From: Siphonobacter sp047605205 | Lineage (GTDB): Bacteria; Bacteroidota; Bacteroidia; Cytophagales; Spirosomataceae | Length of the DNA: 24,872 bases | Reading direction: 5' to 3' | Assembly (NCBI GenBank): GCA_047605205.1 | Contig: JASGGE010000046.1 | Span: 1 to 24,872, forward strand | Shown: positions 8,257-15,879 of the stretch, piece after piece | Numbering within the stretch: position 1 is the first letter of the stretch | How the letters are laid out: each line of letters starts with the position of its first letter | Translations under genes and position numbers: made by a program | The notes under the pieces: generated by a model | What the model was told of the DNA's origin: nothing | The model's input: the letters and a program-made list of their open reading frames with translations, nothing else | Databases searched by the model: none

Positions 8257-10200
8257 ATGGATCACAAACACCTGGACAAGGTGAGTGCCGCAGGGGTATT
8301 AATTGCCCTCGGCATCATTTACGGAGACATCGGTACCTCTCCACTCTACGTGATGCAGGCCGTAATCGATAATAAACCGATCACTGAACGCGTCGTACTT
8401 GGGGCTCTTTCCTGTGTATTCTGGACACTGACTCTACAAACCACCATCAAATACGTAACGCTTATCCTGCGGGCCGATAACCGTGGCGAAGGCGGTATTT
8501 TTGCCTTATATACGTTGGTTCGTAAACATGCCAAATGGTTAACCATTCCTGCCATTATTGGTGGAGCTGCCCTATTAGCCGATGGTATTATTACCCCTCC
8601 TATTTCGGTAGCTTCTGCAGTAGAAGGTCTGGAGATTCGTTACCCCCAACTAGAGCATTACATCATCTATATCATTATCGGAATTTTAACCTTACTATTC
8701 CTCATCCAGGCATTAGGCACGAAAGTGGTAGGGCGTTCTTTCGGCCCGATGATGTTGATCTGGTTTAGTATGCTAGGTTTTTTTGGGGTGATTTGGTTAT
8801 CGAAAGACTGGACTATACTGCGGGCCCTGAATCCATACTATGGGTATGATATGCTAGCTCACGAACCAGGCGGTTTCTGGCTTTTAGGGGCCGTATTCCT
8901 CTGTTCAACGGGTGCCGAAGCTCTTTATTCAGATATGGGGCATTGTGGTCGGGCTAATATTCGGGTTTCCTGGGTATTCGTAAAAATCTGCCTGATTCTG
9001 CAGTATTTTGGGCAGGGAGCCTGGTTAATGGCTCACAAAGGCCAATTACTCGACGGCCGCAAGCCTCTGTATGAGATGATGCCTGAGTGGTTCCTGCTGC
9101 CGGGTATTACGATTGCAACTATGGCTGCCATTATTGCCAGCCAAGCCCTGATTACGGGTTCATTTACTCTTATTTCAGAAGCTATTCGTCTCAATTTCTG
9201 GCCCAAAGTAAGGTTGCGTTATCCCTCCGATCAGAAAGGCCAATTGTATGTTTCCAGCGTAAACTGGTTACTCTGGGTGGGCTGTGTAGGCGTAGTGCTG
9301 TATTTCCGGGAATCTTCGCACATGGAGGCGGCCTATGGCCTGGCAATCACACTGACCATGTTAATGACCACCATGCTGATGGCCTACTATCTTTATATCC
9401 ACCGTTACAACTTCTATGTCGTAATTTTATTTCTAGTCGTTTACCTTGGTATTGAACTGTGTTTCCTGGTAGCAAACCTGATTAAATTCACGCATGGCGG
9501 TTGGGTATCCTTACTGATCGGCTCAACCATTGCGGGTGTAATGATCATCTGGCTACGAGCTTTTAACATTAAGGCACGTTTAACCGAATACGTCAGACTC
9601 TCCGAATATACTGAACCATTGAAGGAACTAAGCCGGGATATGTCTATCCCGAAATATGCTACGCACCTGGTCTTTATGTCGAATGCCTCACGGGTGAGTG
9701 AAATTGAATCAAAGGTAATTTACTCTATCTTCCAAAAGCGACCCAAACGGGCCGATATTTACTGGTTTGTTCACGTAGATACCGTGGATGACCCGTATAC
9801 GATGGAATATAAAGTGAATGTCATCGCTCCGGACGATGTAGTGAAAGTAACCTTCCGACTGGGTTTTCGGATTGAGCAACGCATCAATCTGTATTTTCGC
9901 CGGGTTATTGAAGATATGGTTCGTAATAAGGAGGTGGACATAACCAGCCGGTATGAATCCTTAAACAAGCAAAATGTAATTGGTGACTTCCGGTTTGTAG
10001 TATTAGAGAAATTCCTCTCGTTTGAAAATGACTTGCCCTTCTGGGAGCGGATTATCATGCAAACGTATTTTTACATTAAAAGCTTTACCACTGCCGAAGA
10101 TCGGTGGTTCGGATTAGATAGTTCTTCCGTAAAAATCGAAAAAGTACCTCTGATTATTCGACCAGCCGAGAACATCCATTTAAAACGTGTTATCACCTAA
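8257..10200 (+). CDS. kup: Kup-type potassium uptake transporter
   Basis: 647 residues, close to the usual 620-650 of the KUP/HAK family. The family signature GDIGTSPLY is at residues 23-31. ADGIITPPISVASAVEGLE, the segment STGAEALYSDMGHCGR and ISQALITGSFTLISEAIRL-like sequences are all conserved KUP blocks. About twelve hydrophobic segments fill residues 12-435, and a hydrophilic cytoplasmic domain of about 200 residues follows, as in E. coli Kup. The protein imports K+ with protons across the inner membrane. It has a good promoter just upstream and an excellent terminator just downstream, so it is probably a single-gene unit. No K+-sensing riboswitch such as ydaO/kimA-type could be recognised in the 159-base leader region. 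Confidence 0.96.
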   Translation: MDHKHLDKVSAAGVLIALGIIYGDIGTSPLYVMQAVIDNKPITERVVLGALSCVFWTLTLQTTIKYVTLILRADNRGEGGIFALYTLVRKHAKWLTIPAIIGGAALLADGIITPPISVASAVEGLEIRYPQLEHYIIYIIIGILTLLFLIQALGTKVVGRSFGPMMLIWFSMLGFFGVIWLSKDWTILRALNPYYGYDMLAHEPGGFWLLGAVFLCSTGAEALYSDMGHCGRANIRVSWVFVKICLILQYFGQGAWLMAHKGQLLDGRKPLYEMMPEWFLLPGITIATMAAIIASQALITGSFTLISEAIRLNFWPKVRLRYPSDQKGQLYVSSVNWLLWVGCVGVVLYFRESSHMEAAYGLAITLTMLMTTMLMAYYLYIHRYNFYVVILFLVVYLGIELCFLVANLIKFTHGGWVSLLIGSTIAGVMIIWLRAFNIKARLTEYVRLSEYTEPLKELSRDMSIPKYATHLVFMSNASRVSEIESKVIYSIFQKRPKRADIYWFVHVDTVDDPYTMEYKVNVIAPDDVVKVTFRLGFRIEQRINLYFRRVIEDMVRNKEVDITSRYESLNKQNVIGDFRFVVLEKFLSFENDLPFWERIIMQTYFYIKSFTTAEDRWFGLDSSSVKIEKVPLIIRPAENIHLKRVIT

Positions 10201-10216
10201 CACCGTCATGCTATAG

Positions 10217-10257
10217 GCAGGTTTCAGATGAAGAACAATCTGAAACCTGCTTTTTTT
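10217..10257 (+). terminator. Rho-independent terminator after kup
   Basis: GCAGGTTTCAGAT at 10217-10229 pairs perfectly with ATCTGAAACCTGC at 10238-10250 (13 bp, 8-base loop), followed directly by seven T at 10251-10257. It starts 16 bases after the kup stop and ends only 26 bases before the next gene. Confidence 0.93.
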
Positions 10258-10283
10258 CAACCCGATTATAAAATGTTTTTCTA

Positions 10284-11345
10284 ATGAAAATTCTCATTAC
10301 GGGCGGAGCCGGTTTTGTAGGTTCTTCCCTGGCCCTCAGCCTCAAAAAAAATTATCCACATTACGAAATTTTTGCCCTGGACAACCTCAAACGCAGAGGT
10401 TCCGAACTCAATATCAATCGCCTTAAATCAGCAGGAATTGAATTTGTGCACGGCGATATTCGCTCTAAAGAAGATTTCGACCCAATTCCCCCCGTTGATG
10501 CCGTCATTGAAGCTTCTGCAGAACCTTCTGTATTAGCAGGCTTGAATGGTTCTCCTGATTATTTGATCAATACCAATCTGGTTGGTACCATTAACTGCTT
10601 AAACTTTGCCTTGAAACATAAAGCTTCCTTTATTTTCTTATCAACCAGCCGGATTTACCCCATCAAGCCCCTCGAAAAGCTTACTTACGAAGAACAGGAA
10701 ACCCGTTTTGCACTGACCGATAACCAAGTCCTTCCGGGAGCTTCTGCAAAAGGAATTGGGGAATATTTCCCGCTCGATGGAGCCCGTTCACTCTATGGAG
10801 CTACCAAACTGGCCTCTGAGCTTCTTATTCATGAGTACAATGAGTTTTATGGCCTTAAAACGGTTATTAATCGCTGCGGCGTGCTAACGGGCCCCTGGCA
10901 AATGGGAAAGGCCGATCAGGGTGTTATGGTATTATGGGTAGCAAAACACTTCTATGAACAACAACTGGCCTATATTGGCTTTGGGGGTACGGGTAAACAA
11001 ACCCGTGATATGTTACACGTAAATGACCTATACCGTCTGGTAAACTGGCAACTGCATAATATGGATAAAGTAAACGGCGAGATTCTGAATGCAGGTGGTG
11101 GCGTTGAGGTAAGTACGTCTTTATACGAACTCACACAGATTTGCCAGGAAGTAACGGGTAAAATCATCCCGATTAAAGCAGTTACTGAAGGCCGTACGGC
11201 TGATATTCCGCTTTATATCACCGACAATACTAAAGTAACCGCCCTGACCGGCTGGAAACCCAAAATTTCCATCCGTCAGATTGTTGAAGAAGTTCATCAG
11301 TGGCTGAGTGAACACGCCGAACAGCTTAGTTACGTTCTTAAATAA
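10284..11345 (+). CDS. NAD-dependent epimerase/dehydratase, CDP-paratose 2-epimerase-like (extended SDR)
   Basis: 353 residues with an N-terminal Rossmann fold: GGAGFVG at 7-13 (G-x-x-G-x-x-G) and DN at 33-34. Other conserved elements are HGDIR (56-60), the active-site region LSTSRIYPI (119-127) and the catalytic Y-x-x-x-K in SLYGATKLASELL (Y171, K175). The segment NRCGVLTGPWQMGKADQGVMVLW (197-218 region) and the insert EYFPLDGARS before the YxxxK motif are characteristic of CDP-paratose 2-epimerases (tyvelose branch). Such enzymes invert C2 of a CDP-dideoxyhexose for lipopolysaccharide sugars. No other CDP-sugar genes are adjacent, so the substrate is inferred only from family resemblance; related enzymes acting on other nucleotide sugars are possible. 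The ATG at 10284 leads straight into the first beta strand, which fixes the start. Confidence 0.85.
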   Translation: MKILITGGAGFVGSSLALSLKKNYPHYEIFALDNLKRRGSELNINRLKSAGIEFVHGDIRSKEDFDPIPPVDAVIEASAEPSVLAGLNGSPDYLINTNLVGTINCLNFALKHKASFIFLSTSRIYPIKPLEKLTYEEQETRFALTDNQVLPGASAKGIGEYFPLDGARSLYGATKLASELLIHEYNEFYGLKTVINRCGVLTGPWQMGKADQGVMVLWVAKHFYEQQLAYIGFGGTGKQTRDMLHVNDLYRLVNWQLHNMDKVNGEILNAGGGVEVSTSLYELTQICQEVTGKIIPIKAVTEGRTADIPLYITDNTKVTALTGWKPKISIRQIVEEVHQWLSEHAEQLSYVLK

Positions 11346-11429
11346 ATGGGTTTCAATTAATTGCCAGTCATAGTGAATAAATTGAAAACGAATAATTACT
11401 CAAATTAGGGTTACGACATTTCGCACCTG

Positions 11430-11972
11430 ATGAAAACAATCCTATCACTAAGCAGTCTTGTCTTTTTATTGGCTTGCCAATCACCGGAATCGACGTCTAC
11501 ACAACAGACCTATTTTGATCTGAAGTCTTTTATTGTAAAACAGATTAGTGTTTTGGAACAACAAAAACCTCTGGTACGTAAGGAAGTAATCGTTAATGAA
11601 GAGGCCGAAAGCCTGGTTACTACTAAAATCAACTGGGCTAAAGAACTTGATTTATTTAATCAGGCTGATTTAAACAAACCCGCCTACACCCGGAGTTATT
11701 TTGTAGATACCCTTTCTGTAAATACCATTTCGTATCGCCTGCGGGAAGGTGAATCTCTCCCTGTGCAATTTTTAGAAGTAATCAAAGACTCCACCGGCCA
11801 GCCCCGGAAAATTAAAGCTACCTTACTAGATAAAAACTATCTGTTTGAAACCGAACAAACCTTAACGATGGAATGTCAGAAAGGGAAGCTCTCAGCCTAT
11901 CAGATTGAAGGATTTCAGCAGTTATTTTTTGGCGATCCCAAGCCATTTAAAGTGAGTGTTATGATTCAGTAA
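11430..11972 (+). CDS. Hypothetical lipoprotein
   Basis: 180 residues. The signal sequence MKTILSLSSLVFLLAC ends in a lipobox (L-L-A-C, C16 as the lipid-modified cysteine), so the protein is probably anchored in a membrane on the periplasmic side. The mature part has no motif that I recognise. It begins with a polar S/T/Q-rich stretch, then a helix with an EQQKPLVRKEVIVNEEAE-like charged region, and then alternating hydrophobic strands, including RKIKATLLDKNYLFETEQTLTME. The last two thirds look like a single beta-rich domain. It stands alone between the epimerase gene and the Crp-like regulator, with 84 bases in front and 414 behind. It is probably a genuine gene because of its signal peptide and normal codon use. 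Confidence 0.75.
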   Translation: MKTILSLSSLVFLLACQSPESTSTQQTYFDLKSFIVKQISVLEQQKPLVRKEVIVNEEAESLVTTKINWAKELDLFNQADLNKPAYTRSYFVDTLSVNTISYRLREGESLPVQFLEVIKDSTGQPRKIKATLLDKNYLFETEQTLTMECQKGKLSAYQIEGFQQLFFGDPKPFKVSVMIQ

Positions 11973-12262
11973 TTTCTGTTTGACGGAATCATTTTAAGAG
12001 TAGCATTACTGAAATTTTTACTTGATGTGATTCCAACGCTAAACCTGTAAATAAGTATTTTATATCAAATCATGTGCTTATTTATTTTCCATAAGTTTTG
12101 GATACTATTTAGAGTAATACCATGTCCACTAACCCGAAGGAATTCAGTAGCTATGTAATACCACCGACTACTTTCTCACGTTGACGCAACCATTTTCCTG
12201 GACTTTGCGGCACATCGTTCGTCCCTACAATCATCGCTTGCATACCTTTCTGTTAAGAGTTA

Positions 12263-12293
12263 ACCGGTTACCCGCCACTTGCAGGTAACCGGT
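12263..12293 (+). terminator. Hairpin upstream of the Crp-like gene (terminator or operator)
   Basis: ACCGGTTACC at 12263-12272 pairs perfectly with GGTAACCGGT at 12284-12293 around an 11-base loop and is followed by ATTGTTTATT. It could end transcription from upstream. Alternatively, as a GC-rich palindrome about 80 bases before the possible -7 box, it could bind a regulator. It is duplicated at 18729-18759. Confidence 0.5.
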
Positions 12294-12370
12294 ATTGTTT
12301 ATTAGCTAAGCTGACTTAGTAGTTCTTATAAGTATTTTTCAAAATATTATCAAAAGTGCTACTATATTAT

Positions 12371-12378
12371 TAACTTTA
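12371..12378 (+). promoter_or_regulatory. Possible -7 box of the Crp-like gene
   Basis: TAACTTTA differs from TAnnTTTG only at the last base. It ends 8 bases before the ATG at 12387, so a transcript from here would be nearly leaderless or would use the ATG at 12420 or 12426. No clear -33 element is seen. It is repeated exactly at 18837-18844. Confidence 0.4.
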
Positions 12379-12386
12379 CACAAGCT

Positions 12387-13016
12387 ATGCTGTGTGTTTC
12401 TACCTATTCATCCTTTCTAATGTCTATGAATCTTGATCCACCTCATTGTTCTCGATTTTATCAGAGAATTTCTTGCCTTTCTATCAACACACAAAAGGCC
12501 ATTCTACCCTTCATTACTCTTCAATATTATCCTAAAGGTGCCAGGCTAACTGAGCCTGGTGAAAGGAACGAAAGCCTGTTTTTCGTTGAAAAAGGCTTGT
12601 TAAGAATATATTCCATTGAACAGGCTACTCATACAAAAGAAACTACGCTGGCAATTATTAGCGAAGGAGAGTTGGCCACTACTCCGAATACGACCGCCCT
12701 ATTGGAAGTATTTGAAGAAGGCTACCTGATAAAGGTATCAGGCAGGAATATCCTGGAACTAGAGATTACGTATTCTGATTTTCATCAGCTTTTGAACCAG
12801 TACAGGGAAAGGCTTCTTGAAAATGCTGAAAACCTGATACGCCTGTTGCATATACACTCCCAGCAAGAGCGTTACCTCTATTTTGAAAAATTATACCCGA
12901 ATTTACGAGGGCGTATTCCTCAATACATCCTGGCTTCCTATCTCAATATAAGCTATTCACAGCTTAGCCGTATCCGCAGTAGCCTTAGCAAAAGCACTAA
13001 AAAGAAGAATAGTTAG
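12387..13016 (+). CDS. Crp/Fnr-family transcriptional regulator
   Basis: 209 residues from the first ATG. Residues about 45-130 have the pattern of a cyclic-nucleotide-binding-like beta roll: YYPKGARLTEPGERNESLFFVEKGLLRIYS, then ISEGELAT, then a strand ending YLIKVSG. The canonical cAMP-binding R-S/T pair is not evident, so the effector is unknown. The C-terminal part carries a long dimer helix (about 138-160, SQQERYLYF) and an HTH: GRIPQYILASYLNISYSQLSRIRSSL (about 175-200). This is the degenerate Crp type common in Bacteroidota, where I-x-x-Y-L-x-x-S-x-x-x-L-S-R-I-R forms the recognition unit. Starts at 12420 or 12426 (beginning M-S-M-N-L) are also possible and would give a usable leader. 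The gene is closed by a perfect-stem terminator 13 bases downstream. The adjacent uptake genes are plausible targets, which is inference. Confidence 0.85.
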   Translation: MLCVSTYSSFLMSMNLDPPHCSRFYQRISCLSINTQKAILPFITLQYYPKGARLTEPGERNESLFFVEKGLLRIYSIEQATHTKETTLAIISEGELATTPNTTALLEVFEEGYLIKVSGRNILELEITYSDFHQLLNQYRERLLENAENLIRLLHIHSQQERYLYFEKLYPNLRGRIPQYILASYLNISYSQLSRIRSSLSKSTKKKNS

Positions 13017-13029
13017 CTATATGCTTTTT

Positions 13030-13067
13030 CTTGCTGAAACGCAAATCGTTTTTTGCGTTTCAGCAAG
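13030..13067 (+). terminator. Strong hairpin terminator after the Crp-like gene
   Basis: CTTGCTGAAACGCAAA at 13030-13045 pairs perfectly over 16 bp with TTTGCGTTTCAGCAAG at 13052-13067 around a 6-base loop. It lies 13 bases after the stop and a T-rich stretch follows. Confidence 0.88.
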
Positions 13068-13107
13068 ATTTAATTCATTTTTAATCTATTCCTTTGCCAA
13101 CAAGAAA

Positions 13108-13142
13108 GCCTCCCGCCCTCGATTGGACCCGAAGCAGGAGGC
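13108..13142 (+). terminator. Second hairpin, terminator-like, in front of the lipoprotein gene
   Basis: GCCTCC at 13108-13113 pairs with GGAGGC at 13137-13142 around a 23-base loop. AAA before it and CTTT after it allow further pairing with one mismatch. It may be a backup terminator or a leader structure of the gene at 13185, which starts 42 bases later. Confidence 0.45.
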
Positions 13143-13184
13143 CTTTGAGTTCAAATCTTTCATTTTTAAACTCATTTCAAAGGT

Positions 13185-14297
13185 ATGAAAACTTTTGTAC
13201 AGTTTGGTATGCTCTGCCTAATCGGAGCAGGATTTTTAACGGCTTGTCAGAAAAACAGTATTATGGAAAGTGAAAAATTAATAGACTATGCCGAATTTAA
13301 ATCAATGGATGAATTTAAAAAAACTGTGTATTCATTAGAGAACCAGCCTGATAAAATCTTAAATGAGTGGGAGCAACAACACCATATTGTAACCTTAAGA
13401 ACAAGGTTCAATCAAGTTGTTATTGAGGAAGAAAAAAATGCAGATGCAGGAAAAATTCCGTTACAAAGCGAAGCAGCTCAAAAATTCAGTTACACCTATC
13501 TTAAAAGTAAAGAAGGTGGAATTGAGCCAAATGTAGCTTCCTGGAAGATGATGAATGTACTAAATGAAAAAGGACTTGTTAAAATAGGAGACAAAATTTA
13601 TCAATTTACCTATGATAAAGTGAAATCAATCATTGATATCCCTGAAGTTGATTCAGAAGTAGGTTTATTAATAAATAGTCAGGAAAGTGACATTACTAAA
13701 GGAATTATAGTCAATGAAGTAACGCATTCTAAAGTAAGCTCAAGTCCTGGCGGAAGAGATATTACCTATATGGCAACAAGATCTTGTGAAAGTGAAAATG
13801 ATGGTTATAAGATTATCGCATATGAAGAAGTCATTAAAATTGAAGATGAAGACTACGTCTATAATTGTAGTCCAAGTGTAAGTTATACAACAAATTCAAA
13901 GGGAGAAACATCAGCCACATTTAGTTATCCATGTACTTCTACAAGAACGAATAATGCTACCTGGTTTGAGTTAGAATTAAAAACCAGAACACTAAAACAC
14001 AGTTGGTTAGGGTGGAATAATCGAAATTCTACCCTTCAAAAATCAAGTGGAAGCTGGAAACTTATGCCTGGAGGAAATTTAGTGCTTGGGTGGGAAAGTG
14101 GCTGGGTAAAAGGTGTTTCTGATCCATTTAGTTTAAATACCTATTCGAGCAGTAATCCAGGAACAAACACATCCACATTTACTTTCACATTTCTGATAAC
14201 AAAGAAAAACGGGGGGGATTCAAACATACGGTTTGACAACAGTTCTCAACACAATATTGTTTGGGATTCCTACAATTGTGGTTGTACTATTCAGTAA
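13185..14297 (+). CDS. Hypothetical lipoprotein, AT-rich
   Basis: 370 residues. The signal peptide MKTFVQFGMLCLIGAGFLTAC ends in a lipobox with C21. Residues about 30-150 are charged and mainly helical (YAEFKSMDEFKKTVYSLE; EWEQQHH). They end in GLVKIGDKIYQFTYDKVKSI, a strand-turn phrase common in Bacteroidota surface lipoproteins of unknown function. The C-terminal half is polar, rich in S, T, N and W, and probably beta-structured; the last residues contain two cysteines in NCGCTIQ. I do not recognise an enzyme motif. A resemblance to the DUF4848-type lipoproteins is possible but cannot be verified. Base composition is clearly richer in A and T than the genes around it, which together with the next gene suggests separate acquisition. 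It is the first gene after two terminator hairpins and could start the uptake operon. Confidence 0.8.
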   Translation: MKTFVQFGMLCLIGAGFLTACQKNSIMESEKLIDYAEFKSMDEFKKTVYSLENQPDKILNEWEQQHHIVTLRTRFNQVVIEEEKNADAGKIPLQSEAAQKFSYTYLKSKEGGIEPNVASWKMMNVLNEKGLVKIGDKIYQFTYDKVKSIIDIPEVDSEVGLLINSQESDITKGIIVNEVTHSKVSSSPGGRDITYMATRSCESENDGYKIIAYEEVIKIEDEDYVYNCSPSVSYTTNSKGETSATFSYPCTSTRTNNATWFELELKTRTLKHSWLGWNNRNSTLQKSSGSWKLMPGGNLVLGWESGWVKGVSDPFSLNTYSSSNPGTNTSTFTFTFLITKKNGGDSNIRFDNSSQHNIVWDSYNCGCTIQ

Positions 14298-14305
14298 TTA
14301 AAAAC

Positions 14306-14344
14306 AATTCTATTAATCAGAATAAAATTCTGATTAATAGAATT
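14306..14344. repeat. Perfect 18-bp AT-rich hairpin between two operon genes
   Basis: AATTCTATTAATCAGAAT at 14306-14323 is the exact reverse complement of 14327-14344, with a 3-base loop (AAA). It lies between the stop of the lipoprotein gene (14297) and the ATG at 14358. There is no long T run after it on either strand. It could attenuate, process or protect the mRNA. Confidence 0.8.
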
Positions 14345-14357
14345 TAAAATAATCAAA

Positions 14358-14930
14358 ATGAAATACATTTTAGTATTATTATTTCTTTCTGTAAATGCCT
14401 ATGGACAATGGTATTTAAAAACGGGAGCGTCTTTAAATACAGACCATATTTCCTACTCTGTCAAATCATTCAATGCCCAAAGTTTTGCAGGATATGCCAA
14501 GTATTATCCCTCTTATTTTTTAGGGGTTGGGTATAATCAAAAAATAACAAACAAATTTAACATTCAATTTTCTGGAGGGTATAATCACCGCAGGAAAATT
14601 TTTAAAAATACTCCTGAAATCGTTCATTATTTATCCATTGAACTACTCCCTGATTTCAAACTCAGCAGGCAATTTCATTTAAAAATAGGCCCGATGACAA
14701 ATATCTTAATAGTGGGAGATGTTGACAATAGTTCTACCTTGCCCAGATTTGAAAATAATGTTTTAGCAGAATTAGGATATTGCCTTAATCAATATGAGCT
14801 AGCATTAACCTATACAAAGTCAATAAATTCGTTTATTAATACACAGGCTAAAAATGGGCTGGAAATAAGTCAGGCCCACTTTTATAATCAATCATTAGGG
14901 CTACGATTGTATTATTATTTCAATAAATGA
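14358..14930 (+). CDS. Small outer-membrane beta-barrel protein
   Basis: 190 residues. The signal peptide MKYILVLLFLSVNAYGQ is followed by alternating amphipathic strands typical of an 8-stranded outer-membrane barrel: WYLKTGASLN, SYFLGVGYNQKI, FNIQFSGGYNHRR, HYLSIELLPDFKLS, FHLKIGPMTNILI, LAELGYCLNQYELALTYTKS. The C-terminus LGLRLYYYFNK ends in alternating aromatics close to the last residue, as needed for barrel insertion. The family is otherwise unassigned (outer-membrane protein beta-barrel type). It shares low GC with the gene before it. Its stop overlaps the start of the DUF4249-like gene by 4 bases (ATGA), so the two are translationally coupled. Confidence 0.8.
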   Translation: MKYILVLLFLSVNAYGQWYLKTGASLNTDHISYSVKSFNAQSFAGYAKYYPSYFLGVGYNQKITNKFNIQFSGGYNHRRKIFKNTPEIVHYLSIELLPDFKLSRQFHLKIGPMTNILIVGDVDNSSTLPRFENNVLAELGYCLNQYELALTYTKSINSFINTQAKNGLEISQAHFYNQSLGLRLYYYFNK

Positions 14931-15877
14931 CTTTAAGACTAACCGGACTCCTGATACTATGTTTTTCATGCACTAAAGTATTGGAAATATCAGGCCCAGC
15001 ATATCAGAAAAAAATAGTTTTAACAGGTTTACTCCATCCTGACAGTCTATTAAGTATTAGGCTAAGGTATTCAAAACCTGTAACGGATACTGGGCAGTAT
15101 GAACCTGTTTCAGGAGCTACCGTTTTATTTGAAAAAGATGGCGTCCCTTTAGGTACTGCTACGGAGCGTTCAGCGGGTCAATATAATCTACCGATATTAC
15201 CAACAGTAGGGCATTTATACAGCGTTCGAGCAGTTGTAAAGGGCTTTGAAACTATCGAAGCTTCCGAAAATCTCCCTGATTTACCTGCTTTCGAAGTAAG
15301 TGTCGGAGCACGAAATCAGTCCAATCCCAACAGTAATCCAGACATAACATTTAGTTCTTCCATTTTATCTGGAAATTTAATCTGGTTAGGTATTTCAAAT
15401 TCATTTCATTCATTTTATAAAACTTCTCCAACATGTCCAAATTGCCTGGTTCATGAAACAAATCGTCTCCTGACAAAAGACGTGATCTTTGATTCTTTCA
15501 ATGGCTATTTCGATACCTTTAATTCGTTTTATTCTTACGATTATCCGGCTCGTTTTCAGCCTGATTATATCCAAAATAATGTTCAGGTTAGCACTGTTTT
15601 TGTCATGCAAAATCAGGGAGCCAGCTGGGAAAATCCAGCCCCTGATGAGCAAAATATACTTGATGTTTTCAGTGCGGGCAAGGCTTTTGATCAGTACTTG
15701 AAAACAGCTATTCTTTCCCAAAAAAATCAGATTGTAAATACCCACGGCGAACTAGACAACCCCTTTGCTGAGGTAGTACCTGTTTATAGCAATGTAAAAA
15801 ATGGACTGGGCATTTTTGGTGCCCGCAATAGTCGCCGCATTCCATTACGTATTCTCTCCAAGGTAACATCCCCCTAA
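14927..15877 (+). CDS. DUF4249-type lipoprotein (TonB-receptor partner)
   Basis: 316 residues. A short signal peptide ends in a lipobox (L-C-F-S-C, C15). The mature part has the layout of DUF4249 proteins. An early KIVLTGLLHPDSLLSIRLRYSKPV segment is followed by SGATVLFEKDGVPLG and GQYNLPILPTVGHLYSVRAVVKGFETIEAS, an Ig-like beta domain. The C-terminal tail EVVPVYSNVKNGLGIFGARNSRRIPLRI is also typical, since the phrase 'V-Y-S-N-V-x-x-G-x-G-I-F-G' recurs in the pseudogene at 18153. It overlaps the barrel gene by 4 bases and lies 2 bases before the TonB-dependent receptor. This spacing indicates a receptor-lipoprotein pair in which the lipoprotein probably sits on the cell surface and helps capture an unknown ligand. 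The role is inference from genetic pairing. Confidence 0.82.
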   Translation: MTLRLTGLLILCFSCTKVLEISGPAYQKKIVLTGLLHPDSLLSIRLRYSKPVTDTGQYEPVSGATVLFEKDGVPLGTATERSAGQYNLPILPTVGHLYSVRAVVKGFETIEASENLPDLPAFEVSVGARNQSNPNSNPDITFSSSILSGNLIWLGISNSFHSFYKTSPTCPNCLVHETNRLLTKDVIFDSFNGYFDTFNSFYSYDYPARFQPDYIQNNVQVSTVFVMQNQGASWENPAPDEQNILDVFSAGKAFDQYLKTAILSQKNQIVNTHGELDNPFAEVVPVYSNVKNGLGIFGARNSRRIPLRILSKVTSP

Positions 15878-15879
15878 AA

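Larger units (their letters stand above)
11973..12386 (+). other. Intergenic region, no gene seen
   Basis: 414 bases between the lipoprotein and the regulator gene, AT-rich in the first half with no convincing ORF. The second half (from 12225) is the source copy of the 251-bp repeat and contains a hairpin at 12263-12293 and a possible -7 box at 12371-12378. Confidence 0.7.
12225..12475 (+). repeat. 251-bp repeat, copy A (regulator upstream region plus its first 29 codons)
   Basis: Identical to 18691-18941 at 250 of 251 positions, at a constant offset of 6466 bases; the single difference is G at 12240 versus A at 18706. This copy is continuous with an intact Crp-like gene, so it is probably the parent. 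It covers the intergenic hairpin, the possible promoter and the 5' end of the coding sequence. Confidence 0.97.
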
